Shown: in pieces, positions 53,198 through 62,217 of the stretch | Numbering within the stretch: position 1 is the first letter of the stretch | Layout of the letters: the number at the start of each line of letters is the position of its first letter | Assembly (NCBI GenBank): GCA_019359235.1 | Contig: JAHHHT010000015.1 | Span: forward strand, 1 to 64,000 | Direction: 5' to 3' | Source of the DNA: Oscillatoria princeps RMCB-10 | Lineage (GTDB): Bacteria > Cyanobacteriota > Cyanobacteriia > Cyanobacteriales > Oscillatoriaceae | Length of the DNA: 64,000 bases | Notes under the pieces: model-generated | Database searches by the model: none | What the model was told of the DNA's origin: nothing | Seen by the model: only the letters and a program-made list of their open reading frames with translations | Position numbers and translations under genes: made by a program

Positions 53198-53221
53198 TTT
53201 AACAACACGGCGGTTGTTAAA
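53198..53221. promoter_or_regulatory. palindrome upstream of chlB, possible operator
   Basis: TTTAACAAC-ACGGCG-GTTGTTAAA, perfect 9-base arms, about 137 bp before the chlB start. A dimeric regulator could bind here. Alternatively it is a small hairpin. Confidence 0.4.
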
Positions 53222-53357
53222 CTAGCGGGCTGAATCCCAAGCCGCAAGGGCATTTCAGCGATTGGCTGGGGGGTTGACTCCCCGTTGCAGCCGGTGTTCA
53301 GAGGGGCGTGATCTCTGAGAAAATCAGAAACTGATTCGCACAAGGGAGAACACAGAC

Positions 53358-54884
53358 ATGAAATTGGCTTACTGGATGTATGCCGGTCCCGCTCACATTG
53401 GCACCCTGCGCATTGCCAGTTCCTTCAAGAACGTCCACGCCATCATGCACGCGCCGCTGGGCGATGACTACTTCAACGTCATGCGCTCGATGCTAGAGCG
53501 GGAGCGCGACTTCACGCCGGTGACAGCCAGTATAGTAGACCGGCACGTTCTCGCCCGTGGCTCCCAGGAACGGGTGGTGGAGAACATCACCCGCAAAGAC
53601 AGAGAAGAGCACCCCGATTTGATCGTCCTCACCCCCACCTGCACCTCCAGCATCCTGCAAGAAGACCTGCAAAACTTCGTTGAGCGGGCGCAGCTGGAAG
53701 CCAAAGGCGACGTGATGCTGGCGGATGTCAACCACTACCGGGTGAACGAACTGCAAGCCGCCGACCGCACCCTGCATCAAATCGTCCAGTATTATATCGA
53801 AAAAGCCCGCAAGAAGGGCGAACTGCCAGAAGGCAAAACCGAAAAGCCCTCGGTCAACATTATCGGCATTTCCACCCTCGGCTTCCACAACCAGCACGAC
53901 TGCACCGAATTGAAGCGGCTGATGGCTGATTTGGGAATTGAAGTCAACGAGGTGATTCCAGAAGGAGCCTCCGTTCACAACCTGAAGAATCTGCCTCGCG
54001 CCTGGTTTAACCTGGTGCCCTATCGGGAATTGGGGTTAATGTCGGCTCGCTACCTGGAGCAAGAATTCGGCATGCCTTATGTGGATATCACCCCGATGGG
54101 CGTGGTGGAAACGGCTCGCTGCATCCGCAAGATTCAGCAGGTGATTAACGCGCAAGGGGCAGATGTCGATTACGAACAGTTCATCGACGAGCAAACCCGA
54201 TTTGTCTCCCAAGCGGCTTGGTTCTCTCGCTCGATTGACTGCCAGAACTTAACCGGCAAGAAGGCTGTCGTGTTTGGCGATTCCACCCACGCGGCGGCGA
54301 TGACTAAGATTCTCTCTCGCGAGATGGGGATTAAAGTTGTTTGGGCCGGCACTTATTGCAAGTACGACGCCGACTGGTTCCGCGAGCAGGTGAGCGAGTA
54401 TTGCGATGAAGTGCTAGTTACCGACGACCACGCTCAGATTGGGGACGCCATCGCTCGTGTCGAGCCGGCGGCCATTTTTGGCACCCAAATGGAACGGCAC
54501 GTTGGCAAGCGGCTGGATATCCCCTGCGGCGTGATTTCGGCACCGATTCACATCCAGAACTTCCCGATTGGGTACAAGCCTTTCCTCGGGTACGAGGGGA
54601 CTAACCAAGTGGTAGATTTGGCATACAATTCCTTCACTTTGGGAATGGAAGACCACCTGCTGGAAATTTTCGGCGGGCACGACACTAAGGAAGTCATCCA
54701 AAAGGGAATCTCTGCCGAATCTGACCTTGGCTGGAACAAGGAAGCTCAGGCGGAATTGAATAAGGTTCCCGGTTTCGTGCGCGGTAAGGTGAAGCGCAAC
54801 ACCGAGAAGTTCGCTCGCGAGCGCGGCATCAGTCAAATTACTGTTGAGGTGATGTACGCGGCGAAGGAATCTGTCGGCGCGTAG
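53358..54884 (+). CDS. chlB: light-independent protochlorophyllide reductase subunit B
   Basis: 508 aa. Subunit of the nitrogenase-like ChlN/ChlB complex that reduces ring D of protochlorophyllide in the dark with electrons from ChlL. N-terminal [36 protein letters not shown] with the cluster cysteine, and the C-terminal [29 protein letters not shown] match the family end to end. ATG at 53358 with AAGGGAG nine bases upstream. A hairpin in the leader (53264-53292) and a palindrome further up may control it. chlN and chlL are not in the window. A decayed partial copy lies downstream at 55501. Confidence 0.97.
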   Translation: MKLAYWMYAGPAHIGTLRIASSFKNVHAIMHAPLGDDYFNVMRSMLERERDFTPVTASIVDRHVLARGSQERVVENITRKDREEHPDLIVLTPTCTSSILQEDLQNFVERAQLEAKGDVMLADVNHYRVNELQAADRTLHQIVQYYIEKARKKGELPEGKTEKPSVNIIGISTLGFHNQHDCTELKRLMADLGIEVNEVIPEGASVHNLKNLPRAWFNLVPYRELGLMSARYLEQEFGMPYVDITPMGVVETARCIRKIQQVINAQGADVDYEQFIDEQTRFVSQAAWFSRSIDCQNLTGKKAVVFGDSTHAAAMTKILSREMGIKVVWAGTYCKYDADWFREQVSEYCDEVLVTDDHAQIGDAIARVEPAAIFGTQMERHVGKRLDIPCGVISAPIHIQNFPIGYKPFLGYEGTNQVVDLAYNSFTLGMEDHLLEIFGGHDTKEVIQKGISAESDLGWNKEAQAELNKVPGFVRGKVKRNTEKFARERGISQITVEVMYAAKESVGA

Positions 54885-54960
54885 GGAATGCCGGTGAGTG
54901 GGGGGCACCTTGCCGGTGCCCTTATGTTTATAATGATTCCAGGAGTTGCAGGAACTGCGA

Positions 54961-55185
54961 ATGAGTGACCGAGTATCTTTCCAATCTGTGGTTGAGTGTG
55001 TTGAAGCGCTCTCGACCGAGGAGCAAGATTTGTTATTTGAACTCATTGAGAAAAGGCGGATTGAAAGGCGGCGCATGGAAATCGCCAAGAACGCAGCCGA
55101 GACGCTAGCAGCTAGCCATGCCGGTACGGCAAAGCGCGGCACTCTGGCTGACTTGCGAGCGGATTTACTAGATCAAGAAGAATGA
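54961..55185 (+). CDS. antitoxin-like protein of a toxin-antitoxin pair
   Basis: 74 aa from the ATG at 54961. Helical, charged (SVVECVEALSTEEQDLLFELIEKRRIERRR), with a C-terminal tail LADLRADLLDQEE of the kind that wraps a toxin. No named DNA-binding domain was recognised. Its stop overlaps the toxin start by four bases (ATGA), the usual coupling. Family name uncertain. Confidence 0.75.
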   Translation: MSDRVSFQSVVECVEALSTEEQDLLFELIEKRRIERRRMEIAKNAAETLAASHAGTAKRGTLADLRADLLDQEE

Positions 55186-55466
55186 GAACTCTGGTTTTGG
55201 ATAGCAGCTTTCGACGGGCTTTTAGGCGTGCTGTTCTTAAGAAACCCCAGCTAGAGCCAAAGATATTTGCTGTTTTGGAATTGCTTGTGAGTGAGCCATT
55301 GGCGCAGCCTTTGAGAGCCCACAAGTTGCGCGGTCAATTAGAGGGTTTGTGGGCTTGTTGGGGTGAGTATTATTGCCGAATTATTTATGCCCTTCAGCAA
55401 GACCCTGACTCTGAGGAGGAGAGAATTATACTGGTTGACATTGGAACGCACGATCAGGTATATTAG
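55182..55466 (+). CDS. RelE/YafQ-like toxin
   Basis: 94 aa. SSFRRAFRRAVLKKPQLEPKIFAVLELLVSEPLAQPLRAHKLRG and a C-terminal RIIYALQQD...IILVDIGTHDQVY match the RelE/ParE superfamily, where YafQ-like members cut mRNA at the ribosome and ParE-like members poison gyrase. The C-terminal His/Asp residues favour the ribonuclease group, which is inference. Second gene of the pair. Confidence 0.85.
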   Translation: MRTLVLDSSFRRAFRRAVLKKPQLEPKIFAVLELLVSEPLAQPLRAHKLRGQLEGLWACWGEYYCRIIYALQQDPDSEEERIILVDIGTHDQVY

Positions 55467-55500
55467 AAATTTTAAATACCTTGCTAGGGCGAACTTTCAT

Positions 55501-55853
55501 GTCGAACCGGCTGCCATTTAGGGCACCCAGATGGAGCGGCACACCGATAAGGGGTGGTTTGGCGCTGTTAGGCTAAAGCCCAACTACGAACTTTGGGCTA
55601 AAGCCCAACTACGAACTTTGGGCTAAAGCCCAACTACGAACTTTGGGCTAAAGCCCAACTACGAACTTTGGGGCTAAAGCCCTACTACAAACTTTGGGGC
55701 TAAAGCCCAACTACAAACGGTGGGGCTAAAGCTACAAACAGTGGGGCTAAAGCCCAACTACAAACGGTGGGGCTAAAGCCCAACTGCAAACGGCACGCCG
55801 GCAAGGGGCTGGATATCCTTGCTCGGCGCGATTGCGGGGAATGCCGGTGAGTG
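55501..55853 (+). pseudogene. split, decayed fragment of chlB
   Basis: GTCGAACCGGCTGCCATT at 55501 reads VEPAAI-stop-GTQMERH, matching chlB at 54458 ([20 protein letters not shown]). After the repeat array, the continuation CGGCACGCCGGCAAGGGGCT (55791) reads RHAGKGLDI, and GGGGAATGCCGGTGAGTG (55836) matches the sequence just after the chlB stop (54885). In-frame stops and a 230-bp interruption make it non-functional. Confidence 0.75.
55571..55796 (+). repeat. nine-copy tandem repeat of GGGCTAAAGCCC units
   Basis: Units begin with GGCTAAAG at 55571, 55596, 55621, 55646, 55672, 55698, 55724, 55744 and 55771 (25-27 bp, one truncated to 20). Core GGGCTAAAGCCC is palindromic, followed by CAACTACNAAC. 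Two further units lie at 22369. Confidence 0.9.
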
Positions 55854-55867
55854 ATAATAACGTGAGT

Positions 55868-55898
55868 AGCTCCCAACAGGAGCTGTTCTTGCTATAAT
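55868..55898 (+). promoter_or_regulatory. palindrome and TATAAT before the second TA pair
   Basis: AGCTCC-CAACA-GGAGCT (55868-55884) lies right upstream of the consensus -10 TATAAT (55893-55898), 28 bp before the antitoxin start. Placement suits antitoxin autoregulation. Role inferred. Confidence 0.5.
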
Positions 55899-55926
55899 TC
55901 TTAGGTGTAAAGGAAAGCCCCACAAG

Positions 55927-56232
55927 ATGAGGGAATCTCTTACTATGTCCCACCAGATAAGCTTGACTGATGCCTGCGCCAATCTGGCCCAACTTTGCGA
56001 GAAAGTAGTTGAGGATCGCGATGCTATCATCATTACGCGACCGGAGGGCGAAAGCGTCGCCCTAATTGCCGCAGACGAACTGGAAAGTTTGATGGAGACA
56101 GTACACTTGCTGCGCTCGCCGGAGAATGCCATCCGTCTGCTAACTGAGCTTCGACAAGCAAAAGCCAGAACCCTTGGGCCTCAGAGTGTCAGTGAGCTGC
56201 GCCGGGAGTTAGGACTTGAAGAAGCCGAATGA
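55927..56232 (+). CDS. YefM/Phd-type antitoxin
   Basis: 101 aa from the ATG at 55927 (AGGAAAG nine bases upstream); ATG at 55945 is an alternative closer to family starts. HQISLTDACANLAQLCEKVVEDRDAIIITRPEGESVALIAADELESL is the Phd/YefM DNA-binding fold, and LLRSPENAIRLL is typical of YefM. Represses its own promoter and neutralises the YoeB toxin. The toxin gene overlaps the 3' end. Confidence 0.92.
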   Translation: MRESLTMSHQISLTDACANLAQLCEKVVEDRDAIIITRPEGESVALIAADELESLMETVHLLRSPENAIRLLTELRQAKARTLGPQSVSELRRELGLEEAE

Positions 56233-56512
56233 AGAACAGCCCCAAGACACTCCAATTCGAGATGCTGTCTTTCGTCCCCAGTTTCGGGAAGACCTGGTTT
56301 ATTGGATAGAAACAGACCGCAAGACGGCTCTCCGCGCTTTTAAATTGATTGAGGCGATCGTGCGCGACCCTTTTACGGGAATTGGCAAGCCAGAACCGCT
56401 GAAATATCTGGAACCAGGTACATGGTCACGGAGACTGACTCAGGAACACCGCATTGTTTACTTAGTCAGGGATGACCGGATTGATTTTCTCCAAGCAAGA
56501 TATCACTACTGA
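56216..56512 (+). CDS. YoeB-type toxin (Txe/YoeB)
   Basis: 98 aa from TTG at 56216, overlapping the antitoxin by 17 bases; no in-frame ATG or GTG exists. The family core starts at about residue 16 (DAVFRPQFREDLVYWIETDRKTALRA). ATT at 56255 could be an alternative start. DPFTGIGKPEPLKYL, WSRRLTQEHRIVYLV and the C-terminal QARYHY with catalytic His/Tyr identify YoeB, a ribosome-dependent mRNA endonuclease. Confidence 0.9.
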   Translation: MKKPNEEQPQDTPIRDAVFRPQFREDLVYWIETDRKTALRAFKLIEAIVRDPFTGIGKPEPLKYLEPGTWSRRLTQEHRIVYLVRDDRIDFLQARYHY

Positions 56513-56830
56513 TCTAGCAGTTATAAATGGTTTGTGAGAGTACCCTCTCTCTTTTCTTTCCTTGGCGTAACCGGAACGGGGGCGGTTTCTTAAAAATAAA
56601 TTAATCCCAAATCAATTATAACCGGCTCCCGCTCTGCAGGTTTTGGCGCTAACTTTTAACCCTTGAGAAGAAGGGGATAACCTCGTGCTGCTGCGCAACG
56701 CCTGCGCCCTTGGGGAAGTTCTGGGCCGGCAGGCTCGCACCGGCACCCTACTTGCTGGCTCCAGTATGCTATAATAACTGCGCAAAACGCGAATATGCGT
56801 CGGCCACCTGACTCCCAATCCAGAAACATC
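56513..56830. other. gap upstream of the lipoprotein gene
   Basis: No repeat family. A TATAAT at 56770-56775, 55 bp before the lipoprotein start, is a probable -10 element, with no good -35. Confidence 0.45.
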
Positions 56831-57631
56831 ATGCGCTTTAAACAGACTGTTTGGCTTCTTTGCCTGACTCTGGCAGCTTGCCAGCCGGCGGCTCAATCTC
56901 CTTCTGGAGAGGCGACTTCGCCCCAACCCCCGGCATCGAGCACCTCCCAACCCACCCAAAACCCGGCTCAAGCGACTAAAACAGCTGAAATTGAGAAAGT
57001 TGAGTACAAGCAGCAGTCAAAGAATGGCCTCTGCAAAATAGAAGTCAGCTACCCTCAGGTGAAAGGGCTAGCCAGTCAAGAGGTTCAGTCAAAAGTTAAC
57101 AATTATTTAAAACAGCAATTCCTGGAATCAGAGCAGGACTTTCTTAAGCCGTTTGATGTCGAGAAGTGCGCTGAGAAGATCCAGAAGGAGTTTGCCGGCC
57201 AAAATTCCAGCTACACCGAGTCGGGGGATTATTTAGTTGGGGTGAATAAAGACAATATCCTCAGCATTCGCTATGACAAGAGGCTGGGGATTTTGAAGAC
57301 CGCCGCCCACCCCACCAAGATAGCTAAAGCGGTGACGATCAATCTTCAGGATGGGAAAGCGTACAGTTACGAGGATTTGTTTAAACCGGCACCGGCATCC
57401 GCAGAAAAGGTCAACAAATTGATTGCGGAGAAGGTGGCGGCCAAAGAGCCGGCGGCAGCCAAGAGTTTTAAGCCGAAAAGCAAATACATCTTTTTCGTCG
57501 ATAAAGAGGGTTTGGAAATCCTTGAAATTTTCGACATTTTTGCGCTACAATCCCTTACGGTCACAATCAAACCGTCAGAGATAGCAGACATTATTAACCC
57601 CCAAGGGCCACTTCAAGCGCTTGTAAAGTAA
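56831..57631 (+). CDS. DUF3298-like lipoprotein
   Basis: 266 aa from the ATG at 56831. Lipoprotein signal with lipobox LTLAAC (cysteine at about 18), then a Ser/Pro/Gln linker (about 20-55). The mature domain (IEVSYPQVKGLASQEVQSKVNNYLK, then DYLVGVNKDNILSIRYDKR, and INLQDGKAYSYEDLFKP) is the RsiV/DUF3298-type fold found in anti-sigma and cell-envelope proteins. Probably binds a ligand or peptide at the cell surface. No sigma factor nearby. Function unknown. Confidence 0.82.
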   Translation: MRFKQTVWLLCLTLAACQPAAQSPSGEATSPQPPASSTSQPTQNPAQATKTAEIEKVEYKQQSKNGLCKIEVSYPQVKGLASQEVQSKVNNYLKQQFLESEQDFLKPFDVEKCAEKIQKEFAGQNSSYTESGDYLVGVNKDNILSIRYDKRLGILKTAAHPTKIAKAVTINLQDGKAYSYEDLFKPAPASAEKVNKLIAEKVAAKEPAAAKSFKPKSKYIFFVDKEGLEILEIFDIFALQSLTVTIKPSEIADIINPQGPLQALVK

Positions 57632-58019
57632 GCTCGCACCTCTATTAATTTGCAAGGGCTGTCGCTGCCGGCTCCTGTCGGCGGAGCCGACAGCAGAGCG
57701 TTCCCAGGCGGAGCCTGGGAACGAGGGAAACGAGGGAAACGAGGGAAATCTTGTAGAGACGCGATTTATCGCGTCTGGGGAACGGGGGGTGAGGGTGAGA
57801 GAATCTCAGCACCGGCATCTTCCCACATCTCCCCCCCCATCCCTCACATCCCGCACAGCGCAGCCCGCTTCCCCCCATCGCCCCTGAAGCCCACAGCGCG
57901 CGAGGCGATGCCGGTGGAGTCCTGCCTAAGTAGAAATACCGTCTCCTGACTCCGAACTCCACTCTTCTGCGGAATCGTGCTACAACGGCAAAAGAGAGAA
58001 CTTTTAGCCAGAGGGGTCT
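57632..58019. other. gap with palindromes
   Basis: CTGTCGGCGGAGCCGACAG (57674-57692), GTTCCCAGGCGGAGCCTGGGAAC (57700-57722), a GAGGGAAAC triplication and a TAGAGACGCGATTTATCGCGTCT unit (57753-57775). Nothing else recognised before the NACHT gene. Confidence 0.6.
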
Positions 58020-60431
58020 ATGACTCAAAAGCCATCCCCAAAGCCGAAATTGCAGCAGAGCGTGGCAAGTTCTTTATCGAGGGACAGTTACCGCAACCGC
58101 CAGCTCTTGCTCAACAAGGTCAAAAATTACTGGATCAGAGGTGTGCTGGAGAAATCACTGCACGGTAGGGCACTGATTGAGCTCGGTTTACAAGAGCGGC
58201 TAGACGCCATAGAGTGTCCTTGGGGCGTCGCGTGGGAAACCGCAGACACTCCCAGAGAAATCTTGCCCCCAGGCACCAGAATCATCGACAAATTTGATGA
58301 AATCGAACAGGGGCGCACCCTAGTAATTCTAGGCGAACCGGGTTCAGGGAAAACAACAACCTTACTGGAACTCACCCGCTATCTAATCGAAGACGCCGAG
58401 CAAGACACACAAGAGCCGATTCCCGCTGTATTCAACCTATCATCTTGGGTTGATGAAAAGCAACCCATCTCCGACTGGCTGGTGGAAGAACTGCACACCC
58501 AGTATCACATTCCCAAACAAATCGCGCAGATTTGGGTGGCGACTGAGCAGCTAATGCCAATGCTCGATGGCTTAGATGAAGTCAGAGAACAGCTTCGCCC
58601 ATCCTGCGTGCGGGCGCTCAATCAATTCTGCCAGGAATACGGGCGAGCCGAAATAGTCGTTTGCAGTCGCATCAGAGACTACGAAGTTCTTCCCGAACGC
58701 CTGCAATTCCAAAGTGCCATCTACCTGATGCCACTGACTCCAGATCAAATTCAGCAGTATCTCGCAGATGCCGGTTCGGGAATGGCTGCAGTCAAAACCG
58801 CACTCGAGCAAGACACCGCCCTGCGAGAGTTAGTCACCACCCCCCTGATGCTGAGCATCATCACCCTCGCCTACCAGGGGATATCTGCTGAAGACTTGCC
58901 CGGTTTCAATTCCACACCAGAGCGCCGCAAACACCTGTTTAACGCTTACATTCAGCGGATGCTGTCGCGCAGGCTCCCCAGCCAGCCGCACTCAATCGCG
59001 CAATCGCTGCACTGGCTGAGCCAGATAGCCTACAGGATGTCTCAGCAGTCTCAAACCTTGCTTTTAATCGAGCGCATTCAGCCGAGCTGGCTCAAGATAA
59101 ACCTGGAGAGCGGGCCCGCACTTCCCTTTCTGGGGACAGGCAAACGAAAACCGAAAGCTTACCGGGCACACACCCTCGGAGTGCAGCTGGTTACGGGTTT
59201 GATTTGGGGGCTGATTATTGGTGCGAGCTGCGGGCAAATTGTCGAGCCGGTGAGCGGGCTGATTAGCGGGATAGTGGGTGGGATAATTATTGGGCTGAGC
59301 GCCAAAGTAGAACCCATAAAACCAGTTGACAGCCTGAAATGGTCGTGGGATAATGTAAAAAAATGGCTTCCTTTTGGATTGATTGGCGGGGTGAGCGGCT
59401 GCCTGAGTGGCGGGCTTGTGTGGGGGCTGGTTGTGGGGCTGAGTGGCGCACTCATTAGTGGCATAATTGGCTCGGCTGTCGAGACAACAACGGTTCCCAA
59501 TCAAGGAATTTGGCAGTCCCTCAAAAATGCCATAACTTTTGGTATGATGGGAGCCGGGCTTTGCCTGATTGGAGGCGCGGGGCTGGTTAATGCTGTTCTG
59601 CGCCCGGATCTGTATGTCTTAAGTCTCTCAACTTTTACCGCAGGGATTGTGGGGCTATTCCTGGGATTTAGTAAAGGAGGTACAGCCTGCATTCAGCACT
59701 TGATCCTGCGCCTTATCCTGTACAAGAATGGGACTGTGCCCTGGAACTTCGCCCGTTTCCTTGACTGGGCTGCAGAGCGCACCTTTTTGCAAAAGGTAGG
59801 TGGCGGCTACATCTTCAATCACCGGCTGCTGCAAGAGCATTTTGCAGCCTTAGCCGTAGAAAATTACCTCCAGACTGCTGGAAGCAATCCAAACAGTGCT
59901 GAGGGCTACTTCCAGCGAGCGAATGCCCGCACGATCGCAGGCGACAGTCAGGGCTCGATTGAAGATTACACGCGGGCGATTGAAATCAATCCCAACTTCG
60001 CTGAGGCTTATGCCGGTCGGAGTCAGGCTCGCCACAAGCTAGAAGATTATCAGGGTGCGGTAGAGGATTACGACCGAACTGTTCAGCTCAATCCCGCGCT
60101 TGCTAGAGAGATGACTTACACTTGTCAGGGCTCCTCTCTCTCCCTGGTGAAAGCTGAGCCAGAAACGGTTGAGTCAGATAACTCATCCTACTTGGTGATT
60201 CTGCTGAACGACGATTTTAACACCTTTAATCACGTCAGTGAGTGCTTGATTAAGTACATTCCGGGCATGACGGGCGAACGAGCTTGGCAACTGACCGCCC
60301 GGGTTCACCGCGAAGGTCAAGCCATTGTTTGGTCAGGGCGTCAAGAACTGGCGGCACTCTACCGCATGCAGCTGAGTCAGGCTGGCTTAACAATGGCTTT
60401 TTTAGAGCCGGCAGACCCGATTAAAAATTAA
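58020..60431 (+). CDS. NACHT NTPase with membrane segments, TPRs and a C-terminal ClpS domain
   Basis: 803 aa. NACHT core at about 80-350: Walker A GEPGSGKT (G105-T112), Walker B LMPMLDGLDEV (about 180-190), and the SRIRDYE sensor region. Residues about 385-590 contain six or more glycine-rich hydrophobic helices (GLIWGLIIGASCGQIV and others), so the protein is membrane-embedded. Then a winged-helix-like part, two TPRs (about 620-690), and a ClpS fold (about 722-798) with N730-D731-D732 and H763, the residues that hold N-terminal degrons in ClpS. STAND ATPases act as switches. A ClpS tail would deliver a captured substrate or itself to ClpP-type proteolysis. The combination is new to me. Confidence 0.85.
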   Translation: MTQKPSPKPKLQQSVASSLSRDSYRNRQLLLNKVKNYWIRGVLEKSLHGRALIELGLQERLDAIECPWGVAWETADTPREILPPGTRIIDKFDEIEQGRTLVILGEPGSGKTTTLLELTRYLIEDAEQDTQEPIPAVFNLSSWVDEKQPISDWLVEELHTQYHIPKQIAQIWVATEQLMPMLDGLDEVREQLRPSCVRALNQFCQEYGRAEIVVCSRIRDYEVLPERLQFQSAIYLMPLTPDQIQQYLADAGSGMAAVKTALEQDTALRELVTTPLMLSIITLAYQGISAEDLPGFNSTPERRKHLFNAYIQRMLSRRLPSQPHSIAQSLHWLSQIAYRMSQQSQTLLLIERIQPSWLKINLESGPALPFLGTGKRKPKAYRAHTLGVQLVTGLIWGLIIGASCGQIVEPVSGLISGIVGGIIIGLSAKVEPIKPVDSLKWSWDNVKKWLPFGLIGGVSGCLSGGLVWGLVVGLSGALISGIIGSAVETTTVPNQGIWQSLKNAITFGMMGAGLCLIGGAGLVNAVLRPDLYVLSLSTFTAGIVGLFLGFSKGGTACIQHLILRLILYKNGTVPWNFARFLDWAAERTFLQKVGGGYIFNHRLLQEHFAALAVENYLQTAGSNPNSAEGYFQRANARTIAGDSQGSIEDYTRAIEINPNFAEAYAGRSQARHKLEDYQGAVEDYDRTVQLNPALAREMTYTCQGSSLSLVKAEPETVESDNSSYLVILLNDDFNTFNHVSECLIKYIPGMTGERAWQLTARVHREGQAIVWSGRQELAALYRMQLSQAGLTMAFLEPADPIKN

Positions 60432-60437
60432 ACTTAT

Positions 60438-60533
60438 TATAGCGGTTTTCAGTTGGATGAAGTACCCATAAGAAACCCGGTTTCTTTAAGAAACTGGGTT
60501 TCTCAGTCACTCACTAATATGAAAAACGCTATA
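60438..60533. mobile_element. 96-bp MITE-like element, TATAGCG ends (copy 2)
   Basis: TATAGCGGTTTTCA and TGAAAAACGCTATA ends (13 of 14), central AGAAACCCGGTTTCT...AGAAACTGGGTTTCT hairpin. Begins six bases after the NACHT stop. Same size as the copy at 46265. Confidence 0.75.
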
Positions 60534-60825
60534 TTAGAGCGTGTCTGCTGCCGTCGCTGGTGGTAGGGGCGGGTAAAAGGGGCGGGTTTATTACAGATCT
60601 TCGCTGTCCCATAAATATTTCGGATGACCCCGCCCCTACAAATACAGAGAATCAAGGAAACTGGACACGATAAGCTGTTGCGCACATAACTTACACTTTT
60701 TTCAGTCTCCTAGTTCCGGGGGGGGGCACGGGGGCCTGCCCCTACAGTATGGAAATGAGGCAGCTTGCCGGCTGCTGCCTCCCTTTTTAGCACAAGCAGA
60801 TTAAAAGCGTCACAGCTTATTCCCG

Positions 60826-60857
60826 AAAAAAAACGGAGAGCTTTCTCTCCGTTTTTT
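60826..60857. terminator. bidirectional rho-independent terminator
   Basis: A-run, CGGAGAG-CTTT-CTCTCCG stem, T-run: functional on both strands. It lies 25 bp after the end of the minus-strand PRC-barrel gene, and would also stop the NACHT transcript. Confidence 0.85.
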
Positions 60858-60882
60858 AAGGGTTAAGTTTTAACTGTTAGCC

Positions 60883-61932
60883 TCATTGAGGCGGCTCCTC
60901 AGGAGTCGTGCCGTCGGTAATATCGATAGAAGCCGGTGGAGAAGGCTCTTGCCGGCGGGTTTGCACCTCAGCGATTTTTGCTTGCGCTTGTTCCCGCGCT
61001 GCTTGAGCTTTTTGTTTGGCTTGCTCAGCCAAATTTTGCGCCCCTTCTGCGGCTTGTTCCCGCACGGCTTGAGCTGTCTGTTTGGCTTGCTCGGCCAAAT
61101 TTTGCGCCCCTTCTGCGGCTTGTTCCCGCACAGCTTGAGCTTTCTGTTTGGCTTGCTCGGCCAAATTTTGCGCCCCTTCTGCGGCTTGTTCCCGCGCCGC
61201 TTGAGCTTTCTGTCTGGCTTGCTCAGCGAAATTTTGCGCCCCTTCTGTGGCTTTTTCCTTCACGTCTTGAACTTTCTCTTGGAATTCGTCAGCGAGCTGC
61301 TGAGCCCCGCGCTTGACGCCCTGAGTTCCATCTACTGCCCTGCGCCGAGCATTCTCCAAGTGTTCCAGGGTGCTCTCATAGTCTTCCTTGAAATACTCTG
61401 CCGCTTGACCAATTTTTTGAGACAGCCCCTCAGCATACTGCTGGGGGTTTTGGACAGCGGCATCCGCCACAATCACCCGTTTGCTGCCGGCGCTCTCGAT
61501 CGCTGCCGGCAAAAGCAGGTAAATCCCCTCCAAAACCCCCTGCCAGCCACTGGAGCTGTACAGGTAGCTGACGACAGCGCCGGTTTTGGGAACCAGCAGA
61601 TAATCCACGATCTTGCCAACCTTGTTGCCGGCATCCGTCCACACCTCATACCCGATCCCGGAGATTGCCCCCTCCGGCTTTTCCGCGTCTCCCACCCCCG
61701 CGCTGAGGTTGACGATAATACTGTCAGCGCCAACGCTCTCAATTTGCGCCCAGGTAAACGACCGTTTATTTTTGCCCATAAATCCTGACTTGCAGCTCAA
61801 CCCCACGACTTGGTGGGATTGGGGATTTAGCCACAGCTGATCGGCACGCCCAACCTCTTCGGTGCTCGTGCGGTCAATCACCAGCCGGTTGAGCAGCTCA
61901 CTTTGCTTAATCACTTGTTGCTCTGCCATCAT
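60883..61932 (-). CDS. PRC-barrel protein with apolipoprotein-like helical repeats
   Basis: 349 aa from the ATG at 61932 (AGGAG upstream); an in-frame start at 62127 lacks support. N-terminal half has two PRC-barrel modules (about 10-80 and 90-150) with VIDRTSTEEVGRADQLWL and GYEVWTDAGNKVGKIVDYLLV. The C-terminal half is helical, with four 22-residue repeats of REQAAEGAQNLAEQAKQKAQA type (66-bp DNA units at about 61000-61240), like apolipoprotein or LEA repeats that lie on membranes. Function unknown. Similar proteins are seen in stress-related contexts in cyanobacteria. Confidence 0.85.
   Translation of the reverse strand: MMAEQQVIKQSELLNRLVIDRTSTEEVGRADQLWLNPQSHQVVGLSCKSGFMGKNKRSFTWAQIESVGADSIIVNLSAGVGDAEKPEGAISGIGYEVWTDAGNKVGKIVDYLLVPKTGAVVSYLYSSSGWQGVLEGIYLLLPAAIESAGSKRVIVADAAVQNPQQYAEGLSQKIGQAAEYFKEDYESTLEHLENARRRAVDGTQGVKRGAQQLADEFQEKVQDVKEKATEGAQNFAEQARQKAQAAREQAAEGAQNLAEQAKQKAQAVREQAAEGAQNLAEQAKQTAQAVREQAAEGAQNLAEQAKQKAQAAREQAQAKIAEVQTRRQEPSPPASIDITDGTTPEEPPQ
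60990..61250 (-). repeat. four 66-bp coding repeats
   Basis: Tandem 66-bp units encoding 22 residues each inside the PRC-barrel gene. Adjacent units differ by few bases, so copy number may change between strains. Confidence 0.85.
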
Positions 61933-62217
61933 CTCCAAACTCCTAAATAGCGGTAACTTGTTAACTAATAGCGAATAACTAACAGGTAATAGATCATAGC
62001 TACTAGCTGGTTCGCACCTGTACTTATTGTGCCTAAAACTGCCTGTTACCTGCCAGCCCCTGCCAGCCGTGTGGCCAGGCGAAATTGCCCCTGTCGCCAC
62101 CAGAGCTTTTTCCGCGCCCGAAAGCACCCAACGAGGTGCTGCTGTTCCGGGATGCTTCGCACTACACCGAACCGCCGAGGGGACTCCCCGATTGCCTTGC
62201 AGGTTGTGCGGATGTTT

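Larger units (their letters stand above)
52695..53357. other. gene-free region between acyltransferase and chlB
   Basis: Holds the 135-bp element (52707-52841), an AT-rich stretch, and two palindromes in the chlB upstream: 53198-53221 and 53264-53292. No gene recognised. Confidence 0.5.
55467..55926. other. gap with repeat array and chlB relic
   Basis: A decayed chlB piece at 55501-55555, the 9-copy array 55571-55796, a second chlB piece at 55787-55853, then the promoter region of the next toxin-antitoxin pair. Confidence 0.7.
60432..60882. other. gap with element and terminator
   Basis: Complete 96-bp TATAGCG element (60438-60533), C/G-rich sequence, and the strong terminator at 60826-60857. 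Confidence 0.65.

Noticed and set aside
53198-53221. rho-independent terminator
   Set aside because: No T-run and it lies upstream of a gene in the promoter region; better read as an operator or leader hairpin.
55571-55796. CRISPR array
   Set aside because: Units are contiguous with no unique spacers, and no cas gene is near; it is a plain tandem repeat.
60886-61788. 300-codon plus-strand open frame
   Set aside because: It is the antisense shadow of the repeat-bearing PRC-barrel gene; its repeats mirror that gene.
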